Source: Methylocystis sp. IM3
Lineage (GTDB): Bacteria > Pseudomonadota > Alphaproteobacteria > Rhizobiales > Beijerinckiaceae
NCBI RefSeq assembly: GCF_038070105.1
Contig: NZ_JBBPBZ010000006.1
Span: 1-64,000 of the forward strand
Length of the DNA: 64,000 nucleotides
Reading direction: 5' to 3'
In this document: positions 45,418 to 53,993 of the stretch, one piece after another
Layout: every line of letters begins with the position of its first letter
How positions within the stretch are numbered: position 1 is the stretch's first letter
Position numbers and translations under genes: made by a program
The notes under the pieces: model-generated
Databases searched by the model: none
Seen by the model: the letters and a program-made list of their open reading frames with translations, nothing else
What the model was told of the DNA's origin: nothing

Positions 45418-45993
45418 CTAGCCCTTACGAACCGCCCCGAGCCCTTTCCAATCTTCGAGATCGAGATCGGGATGGTGGCGTCGATATTTGCCGTAAAGCG
45501 CGACACCCATCGGATCCTCGAGGATGTCCACCTTGACGCCCTTCGCGCGCAAAACTGCTTCATTTCCCGCCGCATTCGTTATGTCGCCGACCACCACGCG
45601 CTCGAACTGCCGCATGTAGAGCAGAGCCGCGCAGACATCGCAGGGACTGAGCGAGGTGTAGAGCGTCGTGCGGCTGAAATCCTGCCGCCCCGCGTCCCGG
45701 ATCGCGGACGTTTCGCCATGATTATAAGGGTCGTTCCCCTGCACGAGCGTATTGTGGCCCTTGCCGACGATCTGCTTCGTCTCATTGTCGACGATGACGG
45801 CCCCGATCGGGCAGCCGCCCTCGTCATAACTCTTTTGCGCCAGCCAGACGGCGATGCGCATGAACGCCTGATCGCCTAGCTTTCTGAAGAAGTCCGCCGC
45901 GACGACGGACGGAAGGCTGCGCGTGGGAAAATGGGCGATCGCGTTGAGGATTGCATCCGTCGCCGCGGCGTCTTCCTCGATAAGGGTGGACAA
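45418..45993 (-). CDS. Nucleoside/cytosine-type deaminase
   Basis: 191 aa of the CDA/TadA-like zinc deaminase family. Zinc and catalytic residues are in YNHGETSAIRDAG (His and catalytic Glu) and SPCDVCAALL (two Cys). GGCPIGAVIVDNETKQIVGKG is the substrate-pocket side. Related yeast-type enzymes deaminate cytosine, others guanine; the substrate is not fixed. The N-terminal 40 residues are an extra helical extension. Confidence 0.87.
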   Translation of the reverse strand: MSTLIEEDAAATDAILNAIAHFPTRSLPSVVAADFFRKLGDQAFMRIAVWLAQKSYDEGGCPIGAVIVDNETKQIVGKGHNTLVQGNDPYNHGETSAIRDAGRQDFSRTTLYTSLSPCDVCAALLYMRQFERVVVGDITNAAGNEAVLRAKGVKVDILEDPMGVALYGKYRRHHPDLDLEDWKGLGAVRKG

Positions 45994-46045
45994 TGCTTCC
46001 TCCTTGCAGCGCTCCGGGGCAGAAACGCCGTTACGCCAGACACGA

Positions 46046-47197
46046 TCAGGATTCGAGACGCATCTTCGGCAGGAGCCCGTCCCGAACGATCTCGACCATT
46101 TTTGATTGCAGCTGCGGCAGAAACGTCACTGTGTAAATTGCGCGCAGCGACGCGAGAAAATATCTGTTGCGCTGGAAGACGGACACTTCCGAAGCCGGCA
46201 GGTCGCTGAAATAGGCCTCGATGAAACTTTCGTAGAATTGCACGCCCTGCCCGGCCGGAATCTTCGTCGCCAGTTCACAGACGCCGAATTCGGGAAAAGC
46301 GTAAATGAAGCAGATGAGGCCGATATCGAAGAGATAGCCGCCACGCGAGAAATCGCCGAGGTCGATGATGAGCGCCTCGTCCTGGCGGATCATCACATTG
46401 CTGGAATGCAAATCGAAATGAACGCAATTCTCGCTGTCGGGGATGGCCTCCAGACGCTGGAGCAGATAGGCGACGTCCGACGCGTCGAGAAATGCGTCCA
46501 TGCGTTTGATGTAATCGGCGAGCTGATCCTTGAGGCGCGGAAAAACCGCGGGGTCGCCCTTGATGGCGTGGACGCCTTTGGCGATCTCGGCGAGCCGGCG
46601 GGCATGGTGCTGCGTATTGGCCGGATCGGCCTTGATGATGGCGCTGAACAGCGTCGCGTCGATCATTTCATAGACGACGCCCGTGCGCGAACCGCAAGCG
46701 ACGACGTCATAAGACAGGGCCGTCGGCACGCCGAGAAGAAAGGCGGCTTTGGCGAATCTCTTCTCCTTTTCGGCAATGGCGGGATCGACGCCCGCGCGAT
46801 AGAGCTTGACGACGGTCTCGCGGTCCAGACGATAACAATCCCCGCAGGCGCCGCTCGAAATCAGCTCCGCGCCGTCGAGAGAAATGGACCGCGCCGCCCG
46901 GCCGACGCGCAGGATCTGGTCCAGCCCGGTGGTTTCGAAAACCGCATGGACCAGCGGCGTGACGTTGATCAGGGACAATGAATGGCCCGTCCGGGCGAGA
47001 TCGCGATGCGCGATCAGCAGCACGCGAAGACCGGCGCTCGAAACATATCCGCACTCGGCCATGTCGAGGACGATCGATCGGGCGCCGGCGCCCGCGAGAG
47101 CGGATGCGAGAGATGCGCTCGTCTCCATGTCGAGACGGCCATCGAGACGCAGCAGCGCGGACGAACCCGTTTCGGAAGCGAGGATCTCGAGGCCCAT
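46046..47197 (-). CDS. STAS domain fused to a kinase-like (APH-fold) domain
   Basis: 383 aa. Residues 1-95 are a STAS/anti-sigma-antagonist domain (LRLDGRLDMETSASLASAL; VLDMAECGYVSSAGLRVLL, with the Ser pair at the usual phosphorylation site). Residues 105-380 are an aminoglycoside-phosphotransferase-like kinase: VVKLYR (Lys), HFDLHSSNVMI (catalytic Asp and Asn) and IIDLGDFSRGG (metal Asp). An antagonist and a kinase in one chain suggest a self-contained switch. The ATG at 47197 is preferred because GCGGG lies 6 bases before it; earlier ATGs exist at 47203 and 47218. Confidence 0.8.
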   Translation of the reverse strand: MGLEILASETGSSALLRLDGRLDMETSASLASALAGAGARSIVLDMAECGYVSSAGLRVLLIAHRDLARTGHSLSLINVTPLVHAVFETTGLDQILRVGRAARSISLDGAELISSGACGDCYRLDRETVVKLYRAGVDPAIAEKEKRFAKAAFLLGVPTALSYDVVACGSRTGVVYEMIDATLFSAIIKADPANTQHHARRLAEIAKGVHAIKGDPAVFPRLKDQLADYIKRMDAFLDASDVAYLLQRLEAIPDSENCVHFDLHSSNVMIRQDEALIIDLGDFSRGGYLFDIGLICFIYAFPEFGVCELATKIPAGQGVQFYESFIEAYFSDLPASEVSVFQRNRYFLASLRAIYTVTFLPQLQSKMVEIVRDGLLPKMRLES

Positions 47198-47331
47198 GCA
47201 CATCCCGCGGCTGAACACTCTTCAAAAAAGGGGGAGCACGGCGCGGCCTTGCCTTTCCTTGCCCGTCCTTTCCCTGTCGCCGGATTAACATAAAGCGAAG
47301 AGGCCCTCAAATTCGCGGGCGGGCGGGCGCG

Positions 47332-48414
47332 TCAGGGCGTCATCCATCGGCGGCGAAGCCGCAACTCGATTGCGGAGCGCCAGCCCGGCGTCAGCAGCCG
47401 CCGCGGCAGGCGCATGACATATCCGGCGAGAGCGTAAGCGCGGAAGAGACGCGGGCGGCGGATCAGGATCCACACGCGGCGTTCGGCGCGGCGGTTGGCC
47501 TGGCGCGCCGTCACCCCGGCCGGGAGCTTCTGGCCGAAGAGGCGTTCGGCCAGAAGCAGGTAGACGCGCAGCGGGTCGCCGACGCCGACGGCGTCGAGGC
47601 GTCTCAGTCGATCGCTCCAGTCGATCCCCGCCGCAGCGGGCGAGGCGCGCAGCTGCGCGAATTCGATCAGCGGGCGCAGCGCGCATGTGTCGGCGCGGAT
47701 GATCGCGTCCTGAATCTGGTGACCGAGCGCATTGTGGAGCAGACGGTGCTCGGGCGAGGGAATCCAGAGCCGCAGGCCCTCCCATTGCGCCGGCTCGGCG
47801 GCCGCGCAGACGTCCGCGAGCGGCAGGGCCCTGGCCGACGCTTCGTCGGCAAACAGCCTTCGATGGATTTCGAAATAGCCCGCGCCGCCGGGAGGGAACA
47901 GGGGCGCGAGGTGATGATGAAAGCGGCGGTAATGCGAAAGCTCGAAGGCGCCGCCCGCGCAGCGATAGCCCGCGGCGTAAAGCGCCGCCTCGCCGCGCTC
48001 CGGATCGGCGTTGCGCAGCGCAATGTCCAGATCGCTCATCATCCGCGCGCGCGCGACGGGCGGCTGGTCCGGCAGCAAGGCGACGGCGCCCTTCAAGAGC
48101 AGCGGCTCCAGTCCCTGCGCGTTGAGAAGGCGCACGGCGTCGCGCAGGATCGCTCTCTGGCGCCGGTTCCGCGCCTCGTTGAGCCGGCGCAATTCGCCCA
48201 GGGCGGCGCGCACTTCCGGCGGCGCCCGGCGCAAGCGTCCGGTCGCTTCGAGCGCCGCGTGGAGCGCGGGCGCGACGAGCTGCGCCGCGGCCAGCGCGTA
48301 AAGGCCATGCCAGTCGAGGGGCCGCCCCTCCTCGAGCGGATCGGGACAGAGGCCGGCCGGATCGAGCAGGGCGGCGAGGTCGCGCCAGTTTTGCGGAATG
48401 TCCGCCGCCGTCAT
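47332..48414 (-). CDS. Nucleotidyltransferase-like protein of the second peptide system
   Basis: 360 aa of the same nucleotidyltransferase family as the protein at 14109-15362: LLLKGAVAL around K108 and the Asp pair D128/D130 in MMSDLDIAL. The C-terminus is Arg-rich. The ATG overlaps the PqqD-HprK stop as ATGA, so translation is coupled. In HPr-kinase-related systems this protein is a constant partner; its substrate is not known. It ends the minus-strand run. Confidence 0.82.
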   Translation of the reverse strand: MTAADIPQNWRDLAALLDPAGLCPDPLEEGRPLDWHGLYALAAAQLVAPALHAALEATGRLRRAPPEVRAALGELRRLNEARNRRQRAILRDAVRLLNAQGLEPLLLKGAVALLPDQPPVARARMMSDLDIALRNADPERGEAALYAAGYRCAGGAFELSHYRRFHHHLAPLFPPGGAGYFEIHRRLFADEASARALPLADVCAAAEPAQWEGLRLWIPSPEHRLLHNALGHQIQDAIIRADTCALRPLIEFAQLRASPAAAGIDWSDRLRRLDAVGVGDPLRVYLLLAERLFGQKLPAGVTARQANRRAERRVWILIRRPRLFRAYALAGYVMRLPRRLLTPGWRSAIELRLRRRWMTP

Positions 48415-49655
48415 GGTGACGCCGCTGGCGCGGCGAGGGCGCGGCGAACCAGCGAGAGGCCGGCGTCGAGGTCCGGATAGGCGAGCGAAAAGGCCGGCAT
48501 GGAGGAAATCCAGCGGCACAACGCGTCGAGCCGCGACTGGGTGAGATCCCGGATCACCGCTTCGGCCTCGACGAGGCCGCGCAACGCCTGTTCGGGCGTC
48601 AGCGACGACGAGCTTGGCGCCGCGCCGGGCCGATAGGCGGGGAAGAGCAGGACGCCGGGCGCGACGGCGCCGGTGAAAGGCGGGTTTCGCGGCGTCAGCA
48701 GGCGAACCGCCTGGCCGAAGCGAAAGACCTCCGGCGCCTGCGCCACATCCGGCCGGCGGCCGGCCAGCGCGCCCCAGGCGCCGCGTTTGACGCAAGCCGG
48801 CAGGCCCAGGCCGAGCGCGGCGCCGTCGGCGCGGATCGGCACGACATCGTCGCTCAGCAAGCGGAAGCCCTCGGCCTCGAGCGCCATGGCGAGCGTGGTC
48901 TTGCCAGAACCGCCGGGGGCGACGAGCAGCAGGCCGGCGCCCTGCGGCGACAGGAGGCCGGCGCCATGGACGACGAGGAGCCGATCCCTCGTGCGGCATC
49001 CGAGCTCGGCGAGGGTCGTCATCAGGGCGACGACGGCCGCGTCCCGCCCGGCGCCGGCGTCAGGCGCTCCTGGCGATCCGGTCGAAAGCCCGTTGCTGCC
49101 CCGGACCGGCTCCCGCGCGGGCGGAAACCGCTCCATCTCCGCCCCGTTGACCGTCAGCCGCCAGCGCATGGGATCGCCCGCGAGGATCACGCGATCGGCA
49201 ACCGGCGCGTCGGCGCCGGCGCGCCGGCCGGTTGCGCCCAGCGGCGCCAGTAGGGGCGCGCAGAGGGCGCGCAACTCCGGGTCTTCGATGTCGGCGACGA
49301 TCGCCTGCCCGGCGATGTCGAGCCGCAGAGCGAGCCGAAGGGAATGCGGCTGCGGCGGCGCCGCGCCCGGCGCCGGAAAGGCCGGCGGCGGGGGAAACAC
49401 GTCGTCCCGCGCGGCCGCGACGGCGGCGTCGAGGAGACCCGCGCCGCGCCAGCTGTCGCGGAGCCGATCGAGGTGGCGCCCGGCCGCCTCGATCTCCATG
49501 CCGAAACGTCTGGCGAGCGCGTCTGCGATGGCGGCGGGCGCCACTCCGGCCGCCTGCGCGTCCCACAGGGCGCCGCTGACGGCGTCGAGCACCCACAGCC
49601 GGCGATCGCCCGGACGCGCCAGCACGCGGGCGCTCCCGAGATCGGCCCTCAGCAT
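48411..49655 (-). CDS. PqqD-HprK fusion (peptide chaperone plus kinase)
   Basis: 414 aa. Residues about 1-80 are a PqqD-type domain (WVLDAVSGALWDAQAAGVAP; DSWRGAGLLDAA). A Pro/Ala linker leads to an HPr-kinase-related domain with P-loop APGGSGKTT (246-254) and LLSDDVVPI near 267-275. The fused layout joins the precursor-recognition and kinase roles that are separate genes in the lasso locus. It begins 6 bp after the small peptide gene and overlaps the nucleotidyltransferase gene, so the three form one unit (the HPr-rel-A type of arrangement). Confidence 0.85.
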   Translation of the reverse strand: MLRADLGSARVLARPGDRRLWVLDAVSGALWDAQAAGVAPAAIADALARRFGMEIEAAGRHLDRLRDSWRGAGLLDAAVAAARDDVFPPPPAFPAPGAAPPQPHSLRLALRLDIAGQAIVADIEDPELRALCAPLLAPLGATGRRAGADAPVADRVILAGDPMRWRLTVNGAEMERFPPAREPVRGSNGLSTGSPGAPDAGAGRDAAVVALMTTLAELGCRTRDRLLVVHGAGLLSPQGAGLLLVAPGGSGKTTLAMALEAEGFRLLSDDVVPIRADGAALGLGLPACVKRGAWGALAGRRPDVAQAPEVFRFGQAVRLLTPRNPPFTGAVAPGVLLFPAYRPGAAPSSSSLTPEQALRGLVEAEAVIRDLTQSRLDALCRWISSMPAFSLAYPDLDAGLSLVRRALAAPAASP

Positions 49656-49661
49656 CGCGTC

Positions 49662-49874
49662 TCAGTTCGGATCGGGCGGCGGCGGATTGATCGACTGGGC
49701 GGAGGCGCGCTGCGACATCAACAGCGTCACGACCGTCGGCGGGGTGAGCGCCGCGAGCTTGCCCAGACCCGCGAGGATCGCCCGGCGCTCGGCGTCGGCC
49801 GCCTCGGGGTCGCCGGCCGCGCCGGGCGTCTCGTTTTCGCTGGCGGGATGAGCGGGATGAGTCTGGTCACGCAT
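49662..49874 (-). CDS. 70-aa peptide, candidate substrate of the PqqD-HprK system
   Basis: 70 residues. The N-terminal 30 are hydrophilic. Then comes RRAILAGLGKLAALTPPTVV, a twin-Arg-like plus hydrophobic segment, then LLMSQRASAQS and the proline-rich tail INPPPPDPN. It looks like a signal-bearing or precursor peptide; the ASAQ may be a cleavage site. AAGGAG lies 8 bases before the ATG. It sits 6 bp upstream of PqqD-HprK, the usual position of a substrate gene. Confidence 0.65.
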   Translation of the reverse strand: MRDQTHPAHPASENETPGAAGDPEAADAERRAILAGLGKLAALTPPTVVTLLMSQRASAQSINPPPPDPN

Positions 49875-49978
49875 ACGGATTGCTCCTTACCGGGGGCCTT
49901 GGCGCGCTTTCCACCGAAGCGGGAACCTGCCCGGAGCAAAGCGCGATGAAACGAGACGCCGGGGCCTCAAAAAAAGCT

Positions 49979-50560
49979 CTACGGCCCGAGATAGTCCCAG
50001 CTGAAGGGCCGGATCGCCGGGTTGAGGGTCACGGGATAGCCGTTGGCGTAGGCGGGATCGGTCGGGTCGATCACGCGGCCGGTGAATTTGTCGGTGAGGC
50101 GCGAGCGCGCGAGGATCGCCGGATCGCCCTCCCAGCGCAGCACCACAGTCGCGCCCGCCCTGTCGGCGCGCATCTCGAAAAGCCACTGGCCCGGCGCATT
50201 GTCGAAAGCGCGGAAGTCGGTGGCGTAATCGCCGGCCTTCGCGCCCCAGTCGGCATGGGGGAATACGAGCGTCAGCCACGGCGCGGCGAACGGCGCCATG
50301 GTCGCCAGATCGGCCCCGTCATAGCCCACGACCGAACCGGGGAACTGGCCCAGCGTCGCCCGCGCCTTGACGGCCTTCGCCGGGGTCTCGACGCGCAGCG
50401 TCACCCGCCAGCCCGGCGGCGTCTCCTGAGCCGACGCCGCCGGGACGAGCGCAGTCGCGGGGAGCGCGATGAGCGCGACGACCGCCGCGGCGATGCACGC
50501 CAACCGGGTTTTCGCCGATCTGGTCGAGGGCGTCCGGCGGGGTGGGCTCCGAAAGGTCAT
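49979..50560 (-). CDS. Secreted protein of unknown function
   Basis: 193 aa. A basic N-terminus precedes a signal helix (LACIAAAVVALIALPATALV, cleavage near ASAQ). The mature part is beta-rich (WRVTLRVETPAKAVKARATL; APWLTLVFPHADWG; GQWLFEMRADRAG) and ends in aromatic residues (IRPFSWDYLGP). No family recognised. It lies between the third repeat protein and the 70-aa peptide, so it may be exported with that system. Confidence 0.6.
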   Translation of the reverse strand: MTFRSPPRRTPSTRSAKTRLACIAAAVVALIALPATALVPAASAQETPPGWRVTLRVETPAKAVKARATLGQFPGSVVGYDGADLATMAPFAAPWLTLVFPHADWGAKAGDYATDFRAFDNAPGQWLFEMRADRAGATVVLRWEGDPAILARSRLTDKFTGRVIDPTDPAYANGYPVTLNPAIRPFSWDYLGP

Positions 50561-50647
50561 GGCACGGCTCGCGTTTTCAATTCGATACGCTTCGTTACAT
50601 TCAGTTTCGCCGCGGCGCAAGCCCGCGATCCCGGCCGGCGGCGAGGT

Positions 50648-52129
50648 CTAGATCGTTGAGTTGACCGGGATCAAAAGCTCGATCGTCTGGCCGGCGCCGC
50701 CCGCGAGCACCTTCATGAAGAAGGACTGCGAATATTTCAGATTGCCGGGCGTCGTCGCGTCGTCCCAGGTGTCGTAGGAGCTGCCGTTCCAGATCCAGAT
50801 CTGCTTGCTCACATAGCCGGCCGCATCGGCGGCGGTCGGCGTATAGACCGTGCCGGACGCGCCCCCGACGCGGATGCGGACCTGCGACCATGGGATATCG
50901 TAGCCGAAGGGATTGCCGAGCATCCGCGATCCCGCCGTCGTCGAACCGACCGCGACCACGACACAGCCGACGAGCGACTGGCAGCCGGAGACGCCGGTCG
51001 TGGGCGCCGCCGCCGCGCCGGCGACCGTGAGCTTGCCGTTGAGCGGCGCGGAGAAGCTCTTGATCCAGTAGCCTGCGCCGCTGCCGAGCGTGTCCGAAGA
51101 GGTCAGCAGCGTATTGCCGCTGTTGGTGGCGTTGCGCCCGTAGAGCGCCCATTGAGCGTTGTAGGTCGCGGCCGAAAGATTGGCGGTCGGGGCGTTGCCG
51201 AGCACGCTGGCGACGCTCGCCGGGCTGGCGCTCGCCGCGCAGGGCGTCGCGAACTGCCGCCAGTCCCCCGCCGTATAGGCGAGGCCGTCGCCGCAGTCCG
51301 TTCCCGAGGTCATGACGCGGTTGGTTCCGTCGAGCGAGACGGAAACGAAGCGGCCGCTGCCATAGGCGACGCCCGTCCAGACGTTGGCCGCGATCCCGGT
51401 GCGGGCGGTCCAGGCAATCCCGTCCGGGCTCGTCATCACCCGATTGCCGCTCCCGCTGGTGGCGACCGCCACGAACTGTCCGGCGCCATAGGTGACGCTT
51501 CTCCAGTTGTTGTCGACGGGGGACCGGCTGGTCCAGGCAATTCCGTCGGGGCTCGTCATCACGCGGTTGCCCGCCCCGGAGTTCGAGACCGCCACGAACA
51601 GGCCGGCGCCATAGGCGACGCCATACCAGTTGTTGCTTGCCGCCGCCGTGCGGGCGGTCCAGGCAATCCCGTCCGGGCTCGTCATCACAGCGCCGGAGCC
51701 GCCGACCGCCACGAACAGGCCAGCGCCATAGGCGACGCTCGCCCAGCCGTTGCTTGGGACGGCGCGGCTGGTCCAGGTGATCCCGTCCGGGCTCGTCGCC
51801 GCAAGGCCGCCGCCGCCAACCGCTACGAACAGGCCATTGCCATAGGCGGCGCCCTGCAAATTGACCGATGCGGCCATCGTGCGGGTGGTCCAGGTAATCC
51901 CGTCCGGGCTGGTCATCGCCCTCGTGCTGCCAACCGCCACGAACAGGCCAGCGCCATAGGCGATCCCACGCCAACTATTGCTCACCGAGGCGGTCCGGCC
52001 GATCCAATCGACGCCCGTCGTCGCCCGCGCCGGGAACGCGCCGAGGAGCGCAAGGAGAGCCGCGACGACGAGCGCCGGCCATCGCGTTTTCGTCAAAAGC
52101 GGCCGGCCGGATGCGCTCGGGAAAATCAT
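50648..52129 (-). CDS. Secreted repeat (propeller-like) protein, copy 1
   Basis: 493 aa. The signal peptide is LVVAALLALLGAFPARA. Six repeats of about 40 residues follow, each of the form W-x-x-V-x-Y-G-x-G-x-F-V-A-V-x with MTSPDGIxWTxR; this suggests a beta-propeller. After the last repeat (SGTDCGDG) comes a conserved C-terminal module of about 230 residues with GSGAGYWIKSFSAPLNG, GNPFGYDIPWS and the end IELLIPVNSTI. The three copies share this module almost exactly. Function unknown; surface adhesin or sugar-binding protein is plausible. Confidence 0.8.
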   Translation of the reverse strand: MIFPSASGRPLLTKTRWPALVVAALLALLGAFPARATTGVDWIGRTASVSNSWRGIAYGAGLFVAVGSTRAMTSPDGITWTTRTMAASVNLQGAAYGNGLFVAVGGGGLAATSPDGITWTSRAVPSNGWASVAYGAGLFVAVGGSGAVMTSPDGIAWTARTAAASNNWYGVAYGAGLFVAVSNSGAGNRVMTSPDGIAWTSRSPVDNNWRSVTYGAGQFVAVATSGSGNRVMTSPDGIAWTARTGIAANVWTGVAYGSGRFVSVSLDGTNRVMTSGTDCGDGLAYTAGDWRQFATPCAASASPASVASVLGNAPTANLSAATYNAQWALYGRNATNSGNTLLTSSDTLGSGAGYWIKSFSAPLNGKLTVAGAAAAPTTGVSGCQSLVGCVVVAVGSTTAGSRMLGNPFGYDIPWSQVRIRVGGASGTVYTPTAADAAGYVSKQIWIWNGSSYDTWDDATTPGNLKYSQSFFMKVLAGGAGQTIELLIPVNSTI

Positions 52130-52269
52130 GACAAGGCTCGCGGTTCGAGGACAGTCCCGCCCGGCTGGACCCAGCGCCGAAGCCGGACGGAGAAAGACGT
52201 GGCGTGATACGCCCCGTTACATTCAGTTTCGCCGCGGCGCAAGCCCGCGCTCCAGATCGGCGGCGCGGT

Positions 52270-53853
52270 CTAGATCGTTGAGTTGACCGGGATCAAAAGC
52301 TCGATCGTCTGGCCGGCGCCGCCCGTGAGCACCTTCATGAAGAAGGACTGCGAATATTTCAGATTGCCGGGCGTCGTCGCGTCGTCCCAGGTGTCGTAGG
52401 AGCTGCCGTTCCAGATCCAGATCTGCTTGCTCACATAGCCGGCCGCATCGGCGGCGGTCGGCGTATAGACCGTGCCGGACGCGCCCCCGACGCGGATGCG
52501 GACCTGCGACCATGGGATATCGTAGCCGAAGGGATTGCCGAGCATCCGCGATCCCGCCGTCGTCGAACCGACCGCGACCACGACACAGCCGACGAGCGAC
52601 TGGCAGCCGGAGACGCCGGTCGTGGGCGCCGCCGCCGCGCCGGCGACCGTGAGCTTGCCGTTGAGCGGCGCGGAGAAGCTCTTGATCCAGTAGCCTGCGC
52701 CGCTGCCGAGCGTGTCCGAAGAGGTCAGCAGCGTATTGCCGCTGTTGGTGGCGTTGCGCCCGTAGAGCGCCCATTGAGCGTTGTAGGTCGCGGCCGAAAG
52801 ATTGGCGGTCGGGGCGTTGCCGAGCACGCTGGCGACGCTCGCCGGGCTGGCGCTCGCCGCGCAGGGCGTCGCGAACTGCCGCCAGTCCCCCGCCGTATAG
52901 GCGAGGCCGTCGCCGCAATCCGAGCCCGAGGTCATGACGCGGCTGGTTCCATCGAAGGAGACGGAAACGAAGCGGCCGTTGCCATAGGCGACGCCCATCC
53001 AGGTGGTGGCCGCGGGCGCGGTGCGGGCTGTCCAGGTCACGCCGTCCGGGCTCGTCATCACGCGGGGGCCGGTGCCGGCGTAGGCAACCGCCACGAACAG
53101 GCCGTTCCCGTATGTAACCGAGCGCCAACTGGAGGCGAGGCCGCTCCGGCTGGTCCAGGTCGTCCCGTCCGGGCTCGTCATGACCGCGCCGTTGGTTCCA
53201 ACCGCCACGAACAGGCCGGCGGCATAGGTGACGCCATAGCATGTGCTGCTGAGTGCGGAGGTGCGGCTGGTCCAGGAAATCCCGTCGGGGCTCGTCATCA
53301 CGACGCCGCTGACGCCAACCGCCACGAACAGGCCGGCGGCGTAAGTGACGCTTTGCCAGCCGCCGCCAGAAGCTGGCGTGCGGCTGGTCCAGGTGACCCC
53401 GTCCGGGCTCGTCATCACGCCGCCGCCGCTGGCGACCGCCACGAACAGGCCAGCCCCATAGGCGACGCCGTACCAATTGTTGGATGGGACGGTGCGGCTG
53501 GTCCAGGTGACCCCGTCCGGGCTCGTCGCCGTGGAGCTGGCGCCAACCGCCACGAACTGGCCGGCGGCGTAGGTGACGCCATACCAGGTGCTCAAGGGAA
53601 ACGTGCGGCTGGTCCAGACGACCCCGTCCGGGCTCGTCATCAGCGTGGAGCCACTGCCAGTCGCCACGAACAGGCCATTGCCATAGGTCAGCGCACGCCA
53701 GGGGGCGGCGATTCCGGTCCGGGCGGTCCAGTCGACGCCCGTCGTCGCCCGCGCCGGGAACGCGCCGAGGAGCGCAAGGAGAGCCGCGACGACGAGCGCC
53801 GGCCATCGCGTTTTCGTCAAAAGCGGCCGGCCGGATGCGCTCGGGAAAATCAT
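52270..53853 (-). CDS. Secreted repeat (propeller-like) protein, copy 2
   Basis: 527 aa. The signal peptide is identical to copy 1 (WPALVVAALLALLGAFPARA). Seven repeats follow, more divergent at the start and closest to copy 1 at the last unit (RFVSVSFDGTSRVMTSGSD). The C-terminal module is nearly identical to copy 1 at the DNA level. It lies 140 bp upstream of copy 1; the spacer is also repeated. Recent duplication or gene conversion is likely. Confidence 0.8.
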   Translation of the reverse strand: MIFPSASGRPLLTKTRWPALVVAALLALLGAFPARATTGVDWTARTGIAAPWRALTYGNGLFVATGSGSTLMTSPDGVVWTSRTFPLSTWYGVTYAAGQFVAVGASSTATSPDGVTWTSRTVPSNNWYGVAYGAGLFVAVASGGGVMTSPDGVTWTSRTPASGGGWQSVTYAAGLFVAVGVSGVVMTSPDGISWTSRTSALSSTCYGVTYAAGLFVAVGTNGAVMTSPDGTTWTSRSGLASSWRSVTYGNGLFVAVAYAGTGPRVMTSPDGVTWTARTAPAATTWMGVAYGNGRFVSVSFDGTSRVMTSGSDCGDGLAYTAGDWRQFATPCAASASPASVASVLGNAPTANLSAATYNAQWALYGRNATNSGNTLLTSSDTLGSGAGYWIKSFSAPLNGKLTVAGAAAAPTTGVSGCQSLVGCVVVAVGSTTAGSRMLGNPFGYDIPWSQVRIRVGGASGTVYTPTAADAAGYVSKQIWIWNGSSYDTWDDATTPGNLKYSQSFFMKVLTGGAGQTIELLIPVNSTI

Positions 53854-53993
53854 GACAAGGCTCGCGGTTCGAGGGCATCCCCGCCCGGCTGGACCCAGCG
53901 CCGAAGGCGCACGGAGAAAGACGTGGCGTGATACGTCCCGTTACAATCTGTTTCGTCGCGGCGCAAGCCCGCGCTCCAGATCGGCGGCGCGGT

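Larger units (their letters stand above)
50648..53993 (-). repeat. Tandem gene repeat, about 1.7 kb units
   Basis: The three propeller-like genes and their spacers form a tandem repeat. The segments 50648-51300, 52270-52925 and 53994-54650 are nearly identical over about 650 bp, covering the C-terminal module. The leading regions of copies 1 and 2 (52000-52260 and 53730-53990) also match closely, including non-coding spacer. Confidence 0.85.

Noticed and set aside
51152..53931. Repetitive plus-strand frames with GNRHEQA-type repeats.
   Set aside because: They are the antisense image of the propeller repeats and have no start signals.
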